DNA from: Perognathus longimembris pacificus | Lineage: Eukaryota; Chordata; Mammalia; Rodentia; Heteromyidae | Direction of reading: 5' to 3' | Assembly (NCBI RefSeq): GCF_023159225.1 | Contig: NC_063166.1 | Span: 46,679,149 to 46,743,148 of the forward strand | DNA length: 64,000 nt | Shown here: one piece after another, positions 1 through 10,928 of the stretch | Position numbering within the stretch: the stretch's first letter is position 1 | Layout: every line of letters begins with the position of its first letter | Notes under the pieces: model-generated | Databases searched by the model: none | Seen by the model: only the letters and a program-made list of their open reading frames with translations | What the model was told of the DNA's origin: nothing | Position numbers and translations under genes: made by a program

Positions 1-78
1 CACACACACACACACACTCACGTGCACATGCACACACACAGAGAAAAGCATGCACATGCATGCACACATCACATCACA
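1..78. repeat. (CA)n microsatellite, window edge
   Basis: The window opens inside an interrupted CA-rich tract: about nine CA units, then 'cacgtgcacatg' interruptions and a second short CA run. The array probably continues upstream of the window. Confidence 0.9.
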
Positions 79-1010
79 TGGACCAGATTAGGTGATTTGA
101 CTTTCTTCCAACAAGTCTCTATTTCAAATTTCAAAAGACAGCTGTGACTCCACTGAATGTTGGAGGCCCTGGGGTTCTGTTCACCTAGGAAGGAGCACCC
201 ATTCAATCCCATAACCACCTGGAAGCCTGGGCAAAGCCAGCCTCTCCTGCCTCATTGCCAACCCTGTGAGATAATACCTCCAAGGGAACCTGCTCATTTC
301 TCTTAATCAGGAGCTATGATTTTCAAAAGAGTCTGATAGCACCAATTGATGAAGTAAGTCTAGAGGAAGCCACTAATCATGAAGGATGTGCCTTCTGTTA
401 TTTATAGACACCTCAGCAAAGAAGAATACATTAACATTAAGCTAAACCTGCCCTGGGATTCTTTGTTCTTGCTAGTGGCAGAGTCTTCCTCAAGTGCTTA
501 TGGATTACTCCATAATAATCAGTGCTATATTTACTTTAGATGAAATTGTTCCTCTTTCAAGAAAGAAGGGTGTTTCCTCAAGTTTTTCTTCTCTGAATTT
601 TTTTTTGATCTGGATTATCATAGAAATTAATTTTAAAAAGACACAGAAAAAGAAAAGCAGGCATATAAAAAGAAAAGATACATTTTGCTAAAAGTTGGGC
701 ATAGGTTGAAAATATTTACCATAATTTACCATATTTACCAAAAACACCACTATGAACAAATGGATTTAAAAATATGTGGTTTGTTTTAATCTCTTGTGAT
801 TATGGTCATTATTTTCCATCATTGTCCATCAGTGGGATTCTCTCCATGATATTTTCTGGGACCCTCCAAGTATCTTTGAAGTATTTTTGTTATTAAAATG
901 TAGTATGACAAGATGATCTGCAGATATATCATAGATTTAACAACCAGACAGTGAAGTCAGATAGGATTAATCATTGTTTCATGATTCAAAGATAGATGGT
1001 CGATAAAAGA
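79..1010. other. Unassigned intergenic sequence
   Basis: Unique-looking AT-rich sequence. The only ORF of note (494-691) is lysine and serine rich at its end, has no recognisable domain and lies in A/T-rich sequence. No SINE, LINE or splice pattern that I can support. Confidence 0.5.
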
Positions 1011-1078
1011 GATGTATATTTATATATGTGTGTATGTATATATGTATGTTCATATATATGTATATTTACATACGTAAC
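1011..1078. repeat. TA/TG-rich low-complexity tract
   Basis: An imperfect mixture of tata, tgta and catata units, consistent with a degraded (TATG)n/(TA)n microsatellite. Confidence 0.7.
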
Positions 1079-2087
1079 CACATATTTCTCATATGAGAAA
1101 CATAGAAGGGACTCATAGTGATCTTTTCAACCATGAATCAAAACTAGACAGATTTTATTAACCACAAATTCATAACTTCTACTCACTTATTTCTGTATTC
1201 AGATCTGAGAAATCGACATTTGGGGTTTATGTGCACATACTTTTTCCACTTTAAAATCAGAGCAATAGCAATTTTAGTTAACCTTATTGATTGGAATTCT
1301 TATATTTTCAGAAAACTGTTGCACTGTCTTACCTCATTTTGCCAGATGCTTGAATTTTTTTTCCTATAATACGTTTCAAGAGTTGTGTTTGCCTTTTTTT
1401 GTTGATAGATTTTTTTCAGTATGTGTTTTTTTTTTAATCCATTTGGATGTTGAAGACATCAAATCAGACACTGCTCACCATGATTGAGGGATGAGAGACA
1501 GCTGTGCATTTGAACATTCCCCCCACATTGCCGTTTCCACAAATATTTGCTTCCATCAAAAGTGACAAAAATTCTTTTACCAAAGGTCTTTTACCTCAGG
1601 CTCATTAAAGACAGACTGTATTCTTATACGCCATTGTGATTTTGAACAGGTTACAAAACACTTCCCAAGGATTTATCCTGAGCATATCTCCATAAAAGAA
1701 AAAGCTTTTGTCTTAGTTGGAAAATGAAATGAGAAGTCAACAGAAACAAAACAGAATGATCTGGTCTTCTTGAAGACAGGAAGACAGTCCTAGTACTTGT
1801 TCTGTTTTCTCTACTACCTCAGGAATCACAGCATCTTCTCCCATTCTCAGGAGTTACAACATTCAGGCTTTCTAGCTGGTACAATTAGCACTCATTTCAC
1901 ATGACATTTCCATGTAACCATAAAAATAAAGTCACATAAAATTTTCCTTCATGTGAGACTAGATTTGAAAAGGCAGAAAGGATGTGTGGTTTTAATTTGC
2001 ACTATGAATTAAGCCTTGGATTTTTCATTAAAGGTCTCAGAAAGGTCAAACATAACATAAAATTTTAAAAATGGAGCAAGATTCCAA
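1079..2087. other. Unassigned intergenic sequence
   Basis: No repeat family or coding feature recognised. The 66-codon ORF at 1287-1487 is hydrophobic by virtue of T-rich sequence and carries no family signature. Confidence 0.5.
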
Positions 2088-2215
2088 TGCACCAGTTGAG
2101 TATGGTGATATATGCCTACAATTCTAGCACTTGAAAAACCGAGGTAGGAAAATCATGAAGTCAGGACCAGCCTGGGCTATGTAGGGACACTATCTCAAAA
2201 GAAAAAAAATCAAAT
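2088..2215 (+). repeat. B1 SINE monomer, degraded
   Basis: The order of blocks is that of a 7SL-derived B1: 'tatggtgatatatgcctac', 'attctagcacttg', 'gaccagcctgggctatgtag', then 'ctatctcaaaa' and an A-rich tail. It has many substitutions, so it is an old copy. Unlike most B1 units in this window it has no attached right monomer. Confidence 0.8.
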
Positions 2216-2739
2216 GCACAAAGTCATATATTTCTCCAGGGAAAATAGAAATGTAAATGTAAGGATTCAAATCCAGCCCTACCATGGTGAGCTAAGCTCC
2301 TAGACCATGGTGTTGTGGTCCTAAGTAGGACTCATGAGAATGCTGGGCAGGAATGAAGCAGCTGGACAACCTCTGGCTCTGTCCACAGGCCATTTCTGAA
2401 ATCTTTCTTCCTCCCCTTAAACTTCTCATTCCCAATGCTGGAAAGCTTAAGTTCATAACAAGAACAGTCATAGAACCTCAGAGAAGTTTTCCTCTGTAGG
2501 ATTCTCTAGTATTTCTGCCTCCCCCTTAACTCTGTCTTTAATCTACTCATATACTTAGAAGGGTTGTGGATGGCATGAAAATAAAAAGAAATCACACTGG
2601 ATTGCTGATAAAGTGTCCAATACTGACGTTGTTAGGGAGGCAATGACATGAGCCTTCTGCCCACCTTATAATTTGTAGTATAAAAAAATATGAGTTTTGA
2701 TAGGAAATTTAACATGTCCTAGACAAATGCCAGTTCAGT

Positions 2740-2997
2740 TTTGTTTTTGTTTTATAAGGCTTGAACTTAGGGCCTGGGGAGTGTCCCTAAACTCTTTTGC
2801 TCCAGGCCAATGCTCTACCACGTGAGCCACATTAACTTCTCACTTTTGTTGTTGTTGTGGGTTTTTTTTTTGGGGGGGGGGTTAATTGGAGATAAGTGTT
2901 TCATGAACTTTACTGTCCAGGCTGGCTTTGAGTTATGCTCCTCAGATCTCAGCTTCCTGAGTAGCTAAGATTACAGGTGTGAGCCACTGGCAACTAG
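2740..2997 (-). repeat. B1-Geo type dimeric SINE
   Basis: Read on the minus strand, the right end gives a B1-like head (reverse complement of 'tgagtagctaagattacagg'). The Geo-like monomer follows, seen as 'cttgaacttagggcctgg' and 'gctctaccacgtgagccac' on the plus strand. The block 'taattggagataag' between them is the linker found in every B1-Geo copy here. A T9G10 run lies at the monomer junction. Confidence 0.75.
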
Positions 2998-3107
2998 TTT
3001 CACATGCCAGCTCTCTATGAAATCAATTTCAGAAAACTAGATTAACTGCTCTCCCATACATCAGAGAGACCAAGAGAATTGAAAAGCAACCCTGAAAGAG
3101 TCACATT

Positions 3108-3379
3108 TGAAAGGAAAATTATCCCAGAAAAACCACAGGACGTAGACGAAGTCACATAGAGCAGAAGAGTTTATTGCCAGCAGGGCCGGCAAGGCCAAGT
3201 TCCCACAGAGGAGTAAAGGAAAATGGTGCTGGAGCTGTCTCTCAGGGGCTCTTTATACCTTCATACAACTAAGGTGGGAGGTGCTCTGCCTGCCCCTCAG
3301 GTGTCATCAGCCAAGGGCGGAGTCACATTGCCAAAGAGCAGATCTTATGTCTGGGCCTGGGGCATTCTATAAGCTGACA
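3108..3379 (-). mobile_element. Short solo LTR with 5-bp target duplication
   Basis: On the minus strand this reads as an LTR. It starts TG and ends CA, has a TATA box (ctttata on plus, 3251-3257) and, about 80 bp downstream, an AATAAA signal (tttatt on plus, 3170-3175). It is flanked by 'acatt' at 3103-3107 and 3380-3384. The TG...CA ends plus a 5-bp duplication fit an endogenous retrovirus solo LTR, which would be only 272 bp long. I do not recognise the subfamily. The boundaries rest on the duplication, which is short enough to occur by chance. Confidence 0.55.
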
Positions 3380-3384
3380 ACATT

Positions 3385-3947
3385 AGACCAGAAGAATAAA
3401 TTCTGTGAAGGTTCTCTAGTACTTAAATTCAGTACCTCTACCAAGGTCACTTCTAAAAACCTAACAATATTAGAAGATTAAAATGTTATTTCTAGTCATT
3501 ATCTCTAAAGTCATTTTAAACTAAAATATTATCAGATACTACTGAGAACAAAAATTATATTCTGAAATAATTTGAATTTCAAATCAGGAAGCAGTCTTGG
3601 GAATGGATAGGCTGACAATCTGTTAACAGAGAACTACGTGTTTTTTCTTGATTTATAAATCAAATCTTTGCCTGAATGTTACACACTAATCCCTAGAGGC
3701 ACATTATGGAAAACCAGGAGATCTGTTTGAAATTTAGTACTTGTAAGCAGTGCCTTATCTAGAAGGTCACCATCTGCAATTAAGCATTATTTTAAAAGTC
3801 CAGAGGAAATGAAATGTTAAGTGTGACACTCTTTGGATCATGCATAGAGTTTATTATGTTGTAGGAAGTAAACACTCTCACATTCCATGTAATTTTACTT
3901 ATACTTTTCAAAGATGCAATTGTAATATATCAGTGGCATACTGGTAA
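3385..3947. other. Unassigned intergenic sequence
   Basis: AT-rich; no recognisable repeat, RNA or coding signature. Confidence 0.5.
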
Positions 3948-4135
3948 TTTTTTTTCTTTTTGTTTCAGTTCTGTGGCTGGAATTTAGAGCCTGGATTCCA
4001 TTCCTGATTTGTGCTGGTTAATTGGAGATAAGAGTCTCACAGACTTTACTGCCCTGGCTATCTTCAAACCATGATCCTCGGATTTCAGCCTCCTGAGTAG
4101 TGAAGATTAGAGGCATGAGCCCCTGGCCTTACTGG
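3948..4135 (-). repeat. B1-Geo type dimeric SINE, partial
   Basis: The plus strand shows the linker 'ggttaattggagataagag' and the complement of the B1 head, 'cagcctcctgagtagtgaag'. The Geo half is short and degraded ('ctggaatttagagcctgg'). Confidence 0.7.
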
Positions 4136-4417
4136 TATTTTGAACTACATTTTTCCTTCCTTAATATTTGGAAATTAATATTAGCCTTAGTATTGGAAAT
4201 CCTCAGTCTGTCTTTTCCTAGTACAGGTAAATAGTATAAAGATGGAAAATGACAGGTAAAAGATATTGAATTAATGCTGGGAAAATAAGTATCCATATAG
4301 TTAAATATGAAATTATATCCTAACTCATGTTGTACAAAATGTATTTAGATTGAAATACTATAGTTGGTAACATTAGAATGAGAAAATTTACTTAAGGACT
4401 CCAACTAGAATTAAATT

Positions 4418-4654
4418 TATTTATTTATTGCCAATACTGGGGCCTGAACTCAGAAAACCTGGATGCCATTTCTTAGATTATTTTGTTCAGGGTTAGCACT
4501 CTACCCCTTGAGTCACACTCCACTTTCAGTTTTTTAGTGGTTATTTAGAGATTAAGAGTCTAATGGACTATCCTGTGTGGGCTAGCTTCCAACCACAATC
4601 TCAGATCTCAGCCTCTTGAGTAGAGGATTACAGATGTGAGCTACTAGTGCCTGG
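4418..4654 (-). repeat. B1-Geo type dimeric SINE
   Basis: A complete but diverged copy: 'tgccaatactggggcctgaa', 'gcactctaccccttgagtc', 'agagattaagagtc', 'ctcagcctcttgagtag', then 'gtgagctactagtgcctgg'. It sits directly beside an IDL-Geo copy, which inserted next to its 5' (right-hand) end. Confidence 0.75.
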
Positions 4655-4669
4655 CTCAAGATTTATTTT

Positions 4670-4891
4670 GGCAAGATGTTTTTTGTTTTGTTTTGTTTTG
4701 TTTTGGCCAGTCCTGGGCTTTGAACTAGGCCTGAACACTGCCCCTGGCTTCTTTTTGCTCAAGGCTAGCCCTTTGCCACTTGAGCCACAGCGCCACTTCT
4801 GGCCTTTTCTATGTGTGGTGCTGAGGAATTGAACCCAGGACTTCATGTATAAGAGGCATGCACTCTTGCCACTAGACCATATTCCCAGCCC
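4670..4891 (-). repeat. IDL-Geo SINE with 15-bp target duplication
   Basis: A near-complete minus-strand copy: a (TTTTG)n tail, Geo monomer, then ID-like monomer ending 'ccatattcccagccc'. The flanks at 4655-4669 and 4892-4906 are the identical 15-mer 'ctcaagatttatttt', so this is a clean L1-mediated insertion adjacent to an older B1-Geo element. Confidence 0.9.
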
Positions 4892-5159
4892 CTCAAGATT
4901 TATTTTAAAAGATTTTTTAAAAAAAAATTTCTTGCTCTGATTGAGATCATAATCATATTGGCCTTCCTGTTCCTTTCATGTGTAAACAATGATAAAATGT
5001 ACAGAATGTATGATGCAGGTGTTTGAAGACATTGCAGAAGAAACCTCACAAAACTGTGATTCAAAAGAAAAAAAATGTGACTCACAACAGAAAGGAACAT
5101 GTGAGACAAGCTCCACATTTATACCAGTTTTACCTCTAAGGAATTTTTCAAGAAATATG

Positions 5160-5450
5160 GACCCAAGCACTTGTGGCTCACATTTGTAATCCTCACTATT
5201 TGGGAGGCTGAGATTTGGAGGATTGTGGTTTGAGGCCAGCCTTGGCAGAAAAGTTCTCCCAATCAAGAGCAGGGGATGATTGTATGTGCCTGTTATCCTA
5301 GATACAACTAGAGCCTACAAAAAGCATATTGTGGCTCAAAATTGTGCCCAGGCAGGAAGTAAGACTCTATCCCAAAAACAACCAGCAAAAAATAGGCTTG
5401 GGGTATGGCTCAGCAGTACAGCGCCTAACCAGCTGGCACAGATCTGCAAA
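5160..5450 (+). repeat. B1 joined to an ID-like monomer (B1-dID type)
   Basis: The left half is B1-like ('cttgtggctcacatttgta', 'gggaggctgagatttgga', 'gaggccagccttggcag'). After an A-rich joint the right half 'cttggggtatggctcagcag' with 'acagcgcctaacc' is ID-like. This is the architecture I know as B1-dID; the family name is from memory. Confidence 0.65.
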
Positions 5451-5465
5451 TGTATATTGTCAATC

Positions 5466-5519
5466 TCTTCCTCTCTCTTTACTCCTTCCTTCCTTCCTTT
5501 TCTTTTTCTTTCTTTTTTG
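5466..5519. repeat. Pyrimidine-rich (TTCC)n tract
   Basis: Interrupted ctcc/ttcc/tttct units next to the A-tail end of a minus-strand SINE, probably grown from that tail. Confidence 0.7.
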
Positions 5520-5737
5520 TGTTAGTACTTTTGCTTGAACTCAGGCTCTTAGCTTTTTTTCTCAAGACTAGCACTATGCCACTTGCACTTGAGCCATACT
5601 TGCACTTCTAGATTTTGGGTGGCTAACTGGAGATAAGAGTCTGTGGAACTTCTTTACCAGGGCTAGCTTCAAATGCAAACCTCAGCACTTGGCCTCTTGT
5701 GTACCCAGGATTACAGGCATAATCTACCATTGTCTAA
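5520..5737 (-). repeat. B1-Geo type dimeric SINE
   Basis: The plus strand shows 'cttgaactcaggctctt', a duplicated 'cacttg' in the Geo half ('ccacttgcacttgagcc'), the linker 'taactggagataagag' and the B1 complement 'acccaggattacaggc'. Confidence 0.75.
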
Positions 5738-8062
5738 AATTTTTAAAAGAACATTATGCATTAACAATCTACAGAATTTTAAAGCAGAAAGAGCAAACTA
5801 ATGTTTTTAAACCAAAATTTTCTTGATATTAACACACGAATATGTCCAGAAATATTCTATTTGCCACATTTGTGTTTTATCTATGTTCTAGTTTTAAAAC
5901 ACAATCTCTCTCTTGAGTCATTTATAATATGCACAAAGGTAGGGACAATACTAAAAGGGGAAAAATTCATCAACGAATATTTTTTAAATGAAATAATAGA
6001 CTACAAGGGAATTGTGTAGAAAGAACAAGACAGAAAAAGAAAATTGTATCAACACGTGGAGACTTCCTGACGGAGAGTGATTTTTATCCTGATTTGAATC
6101 CTGAATCGTAAAATAATAAAAAAGATACTTCATTGTGAATCATGGTTTAAAACATTGAAAACCACTGTTTCCAGAATCAATTCTATCTTCAAGATGTGCT
6201 CAGTTTGGAGAAGAATCTGAAATGATTACAGGTAAGTGTGAAACTAAGCAATCATCTTTCCTTAGTAAGAGAATAAGAATAATAAAATATACAGAAATTG
6301 TTCCTGACACATCTGAGGAGGCTTTGTAAAATATTTAGCATTAGAGTCCATATCAATACACCTTGATTGGAGAACTTTTGTTGCTTGTTGCTTTAAAAAA
6401 AATATTTACGACAACCCTTGAACCTTTTCCTGTAGATCTGCCTCTGCCTGTGTGGGTGTGATAGATGGAAGAGGTATATGCAGAGCCAGTGTAGAGAACA
6501 CTGTCATTATGCAAATATGACAAGTGAGAGTTAGAATAAATCTCCTTAATGTGAACTTATCTAATGGGCAGCTCACATGATTTTCTCTCTTGTGGACATA
6601 AAATGCTTGATTTTAATTGTCAGAGAAGAATCATCTATTCTGGAAATCTGCATAGTCTAATACCAAGACTGTGTTGTTATTACTTTGAAACATAAACTGA
6701 TGAAAGATGTGTCCAAAACACCTGAGCCACTTTGGAACAAATGCACAGGATTTGCCATGCACTGCTACACGTTTTTCAGGACAAAGTGTACGTCACAGAT
6801 TCCACAGTAAGGCACTGCTCATTGTTTTCAGCTGGGTGGCTAGAACAGACCTTTCTTCTTCACAGGCCATATCGCCTTGCAAGCATTTGTTCCAGGCTCT
6901 TTTTGGCTGCCATTGATACAGCTGCCTCTGGCTTCATTCTCTACTGAATGAATTAGCATGGCGATTTCTGAGATATTGCTTATCTCAATATTATGAGCTT
7001 CTCTAACCTAAGTATCTCTAACCTAACCACATGTGCCTTCAAAATCTCCAGGGCTTCCATGTCTCTGGCCTAAGATCAAACAGTTTTCTCATGCTTATTG
7101 AATGCTGGGACAACCATATAAACTATATGTACTAGAATCCTGAATATAAAATTGAGATAATTACTCAAATGCAAATGCAGAGATCCCATTGCCTATACTG
7201 CTAAGTGATTTGTTAGCTAACTAAAAATTACTCTATACTCAACAGTGTATGAATTTACACAATTCACACAGCTTTTTTTGTTATCATGGATCCAACAGGG
7301 GCATAAGTCTGAGAGATGACTGATATGATGAAAAGCTGGAGAAAGGTTGAACAGATGGGAAAAGAGAAGGAAATACAAATTGCCACAAAGTCAGGTTTCC
7401 TTTTAAACACATCCCCGATGGAGATATCCAATGTGCCCAAAAGACTGGTGCAGACACCACAAGTTAATCATGAAAATAAGCATGTTGTGTGGAATCTCCA
7501 TTTGAGGAGCACAAATTCTACAGACAAAGGAAAGGCAAGTGTGCAATTACCTGGCTGCTCCGTTGAAATAATACACTAAGTAAGGAGACCTGCTATGTGA
7601 GTATTGTATTTTTGCATATCACAGATATTATAGCTGCCAGCTCTCCTAATCAGACAGCAAAAGCATGTCAGCATGTGAAAACAAAAAATATTTTCACTTA
7701 TTATCTTTTTAAATAAGACTTTATTTCAGTTAAGAAGGATGGCAGGTGAGACATTAGATTATTTTCCCCATTAAGTAACCTACTGAGAAATTCATTGGAA
7801 TGTAACAATATGCTACTTTGAAGCACAGATGTTTATGTCTGTCTTTTTGCTACTGAAGAGAATTACCAGTTGTCAGGGTTATCTTATCAGGGTCCTTGGT
7901 TACACTCCCAAGTTACAGTTTCTAAGGAAAGAAGAACATCGGTTAAAAAACAATACTGTTCAAAGTTCCCAGAATATTCAGTCTCTGTTTTGCTTTTGTG
8001 TTTTTCTTGCAGATATTTTCATTTTAACTTCTTTAGGCATTAGGTATCAAATTTGGCTTAAA
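5738..8062. other. Unassigned intergenic sequence
   Basis: About 2.3 kb with no recognisable family. The 69-71 codon ORFs at 6707-6947 overlap in two frames and the 87-codon ORF at 7316-7579 is Lys/Ser rich; none has a domain I know, and no splice or polyadenylation context supports a gene. Confidence 0.45.
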
Positions 8063-8075
8063 AATAATAAAGCAG

Positions 8076-8293
8076 GGGCTGGGGATATGGCCTAGTGGCA
8101 AGAGTGCTTGCCTCGTATACATGAGGCCCTGGGTTCAATTCCCCAGCACCACATATACAGAAAATGGCCAGAAGGGGCGCTGTGGCTCAAGCGGCAGAGT
8201 GCTAGCCTTGAGCAAAAAGAAGCCAGGGACAGTGCTCAGCCCTGAGTCCAAGCCACAGGACTGGCCAAAAAAAAAATAATAATAATAAATAAT
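8076..8293 (+). repeat. IDL-Geo SINE, well preserved
   Basis: The left monomer keeps a pol III A box ('tggcctagtgg', 8088-8098) and B box ('ggttcaattcc', 8132-8142). The Geo monomer follows from about 8166. The tail is A-rich with (AAT)n. The target duplication 'aataataaagcag' lies at 8063-8075 and 8294-8306. This copy is a good reference for the family in this window. Confidence 0.93.
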
Positions 8294-8306
8294 AATAATA
8301 AAGCAG

Positions 8307-9337
8307 ATATCAAGCAAGAAAATAAAAATCTTCCCTAAAAATGCCTCCAAGTAGCTGTAGAGAGACTGACAAACTTATGCAATGAGAAAACAATACTTCC
8401 TGTTCAGAAGTAGCTAGCAAAGAAACCTGAGTCTCAACTGCAATTATCAGAGAACAGCACATTTGCATTCAGAAAAGCATAGCGGCTTATTCAAGTTCGA
8501 AGAAAAAGTTGATAGACAAATACTTGACAAGGAAAAGAGAAAGCCACATGTAAAGGGTAACAACAATTGCCTGTGATAGTCAGCTTTCTATCACTATGAC
8601 AGAGTGTCTGGGATAAACAAATTAATAGGAGGAAAGGCTTATTTTCGCTCCCATTATAACAATAGACAACAATATGTACTATCATGGTATAATAAATCTG
8701 TATAGGTGTATGAAACTTTATGCATATATGAAATGAGGGCGATAATAGGAAAAATATCAAACCAAGTCCATACTGACTATAGTTCTTTATGCCTCTGAAA
8801 GAGAGATGTATGGCATATATGTGGGGACCTAGAATCCTGGGGGAACTGTGACTGTGTACAGGAAGTATGAGTGGATGGGGTATACAAAGAAAGCCTGATG
8901 TCAGCAGAAAGCTAATAGTTTGTGTGTTCATTTGGTCCTGTGTTTGAATAAAGACAGAGGATTCTGAGTGCTTATCATCATGCAGTGATCCTGTCCAAAG
9001 ACCATATGATTGCCTTTGTTTATAGGTAATAAGGATTAGGTACCTACATCCTGATATCCTGTTATCTGGCTCTTGCAATGGGCCTTGTGATCTGTTAACC
9101 AAAATCACCCCCAAACAAACATGACTCTCTTACCTAATAATAGCTGAGGACCAAAAGCTCAGGAGTTTTTTAGGTTTATCTCTACAACTCTTCCGTGCCT
9201 CTCTTGACAATGCATATGTGTCTCAATCCTTTTTTTTCTGCTAGCACAAAATCCACTGGAAGAAAAATCTTATATTCACATCCCTCCTTATTCTGCAAGA
9301 TAGAAAAGACAATTCAAAGCCTCTGTCACTGAGAACT

Positions 9338-9339
<2 letters not shown>
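8307..9339. other. Unassigned sequence with a possible old repeat
   Basis: The stretch 8574-8660 ('gacagagtgtctgggataaa', 'ggaggaaaggcttatttt') resembles the start of an interspersed repeat common in mammals whose class I cannot fix. A 207-codon minus-strand ORF (8491-9114) crosses it; it resembles no protein I know and is discussed among the rejected items. Confidence 0.4.

Positions 9340-9398
<59 letters not shown>
9340..9398. repeat. (CA)n microsatellite, uninterrupted
   Basis: About 29 perfect CA units. It lies 88 bp upstream of a perfect (GA)n array. Confidence 0.97.
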
Positions 9399-9399
<1 letters not shown>

Positions 9400-9483
9400 A
9401 GAAAGCCTCCTCTGAGAATGATGTTCTGTATGAAATGTTCCTGCTGTCTGCTTTTATCAGGCCCAATCTCAACCTAATATGTA

Positions 9484-9486
<3 letters not shown>

Positions 9487-9528
<42 letters not shown>
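9487..9528. repeat. (GA)n microsatellite, uninterrupted
   Basis: About 21 perfect GA units following 'tatgt'. Confidence 0.97.
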
Positions 9529-9531
<3 letters not shown>

Positions 9532-10159
9532 TTACTGTGTTTGATGCTTTGGTGACTTCCCAGAGAAGAATATCCTGTTTATATTTTTTTTGCTTTATTC
9601 TTTTAATTGTTGGTAAGAGTTACTGTAGGAGTAGACACTTGAGGATTAGATGTCTGTTTTGCCAATGTAACTAGTGGTGAAGTAGCCATTGTGATGAGAA
9701 ATTAGGAGGCTTTTACTTTGTACCAAGTATTAGGCTAAGTCTTTGATGGGCTACTGGTGAAGGAAACATGACAGGGCAAGTAGCAGAAACCAACAGAGAG
9801 AAAAAAGTTTCACTCAACCCTGAGTGGACACATGTTTTACTGTTTGTAACCACTAGACCCTTGCAGAGAGTTAATCTGTTATAGTTTAATTGTCATTTAC
9901 TTGATTGCATTACTTTTCTTAGTGGGGAAGCTCTCAGAGGGAAAGTGTTGGTCTGTTTACTTCTCCATGTATACTGCAGAATTCTCGAGTAGAACAATCC
10001 ACTTCCCATGGGTTCTAGATAAGGTATCTGACGAAAAAAACCTACAGTAAATAAAAAATGGTTTGTATATTCAATTTTGAAGAGTATAAATCATTTTCCT
10101 CACATGCTTTTTTTTCAAATGCTATACCTATGTCACAAAGTAGACAGAAATATTTTTTT
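9529..10159. other. Unassigned intergenic sequence
   Basis: No repeat family or gene recognised. Confidence 0.5.
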
Positions 10160-10378
10160 TCCAGGCACTGGTTGCTCACACCTGTAATCCTAACTACTCA
10201 GAAATCTAAAATACATAGCATGGCTAGAAGCTCGCCCTGACAGAAATGTGCAAAAGATGTCATCTCCAAATTAACCAGAAAAAAAATCAAGACTGATAGT
10301 GCCTAAGTGGTAGAACACCAGGCATGAGCAAGTAAATTTGGAAAGGGTATGGCCTCTGAGTGGTACTGGAAAAAGGAA
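10160..10378 (+). repeat. B1-Geo type dimeric SINE, degraded
   Basis: The head 'ggttgctcacacctgtaatc' is B1-like. 'catctccaaattaaccag' is the linker in forward orientation. The Geo half survives as 'tgcctaagtggtagaacac' and is strongly diverged. Confidence 0.7.
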
Positions 10379-10880
10379 ATACTACTTTTATATATTTATA
10401 CATCTTAGATATGCTTTTTCAACATTATCTGATTATTTTTTTTCTGTACGGATTGTTTTAAGTAAGTTCTTTTACTAAAATGTCAGTCTGTAATTTTTTA
10501 CTCCTGAGGGGGGTGGAGTAAGATACTTACATGAGTAGATATCTCATTTTTCCCATTGGTACAATAATGCTCTGTGTCTAACTGATATTATGAGCACCAT
10601 CTTGCTAAGTGCAATTTCATATATTAAATGAACACAGGAGAGTGGACTTACAAAACCAGCACTAAAAGATTTAGTAGTCGAGCTAAACACATTTCTGCTG
10701 AGTATTTTTTTGGACTCAAAATGTGAATTTCCTTCTGAAAAAAAAAAAAGCATGAACAGCTAAGTTTTCCATTGAGGTAGGATATTGAGAGTAAGATTTT
10801 TCACTTTGGGGAAAAAATCTAAATGGATCCTGATTTCTTTTTGGTTTGTCATTCTTGTACCTGCAACCAGTATTGTGGCA

Positions 10881-10881
<1 letters not shown>

Positions 10882-10926
<45 letters not shown>
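10882..10926. repeat. (CA)n microsatellite
   Basis: About 22 perfect CA units. The minus-strand ORF that appears to run through it is simply a (CV)n translation of the array. Confidence 0.97.

Positions 10927-10928
<2 letters not shown>

Noticed and set aside
8076..8150. tRNA-Ala-like sequence as a real tRNA gene
   Set aside because: It is the head of a SINE: fused to Geo, with an A-rich tail and target duplication, and repeated many times in the window.
8491..9114. 207-codon minus-strand ORF, the longest in the window
   Set aside because: No domain, no homology I recognise, ordinary non-coding composition, and it crosses a stretch resembling an old repeat. One ORF of this length is not surprising in 64 kb read in six frames.
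9340..9528. Regularly repeated array as CRISPR-like
   Set aside because: Simple dinucleotide repeats with no unique spacers, in a mammalian genome.
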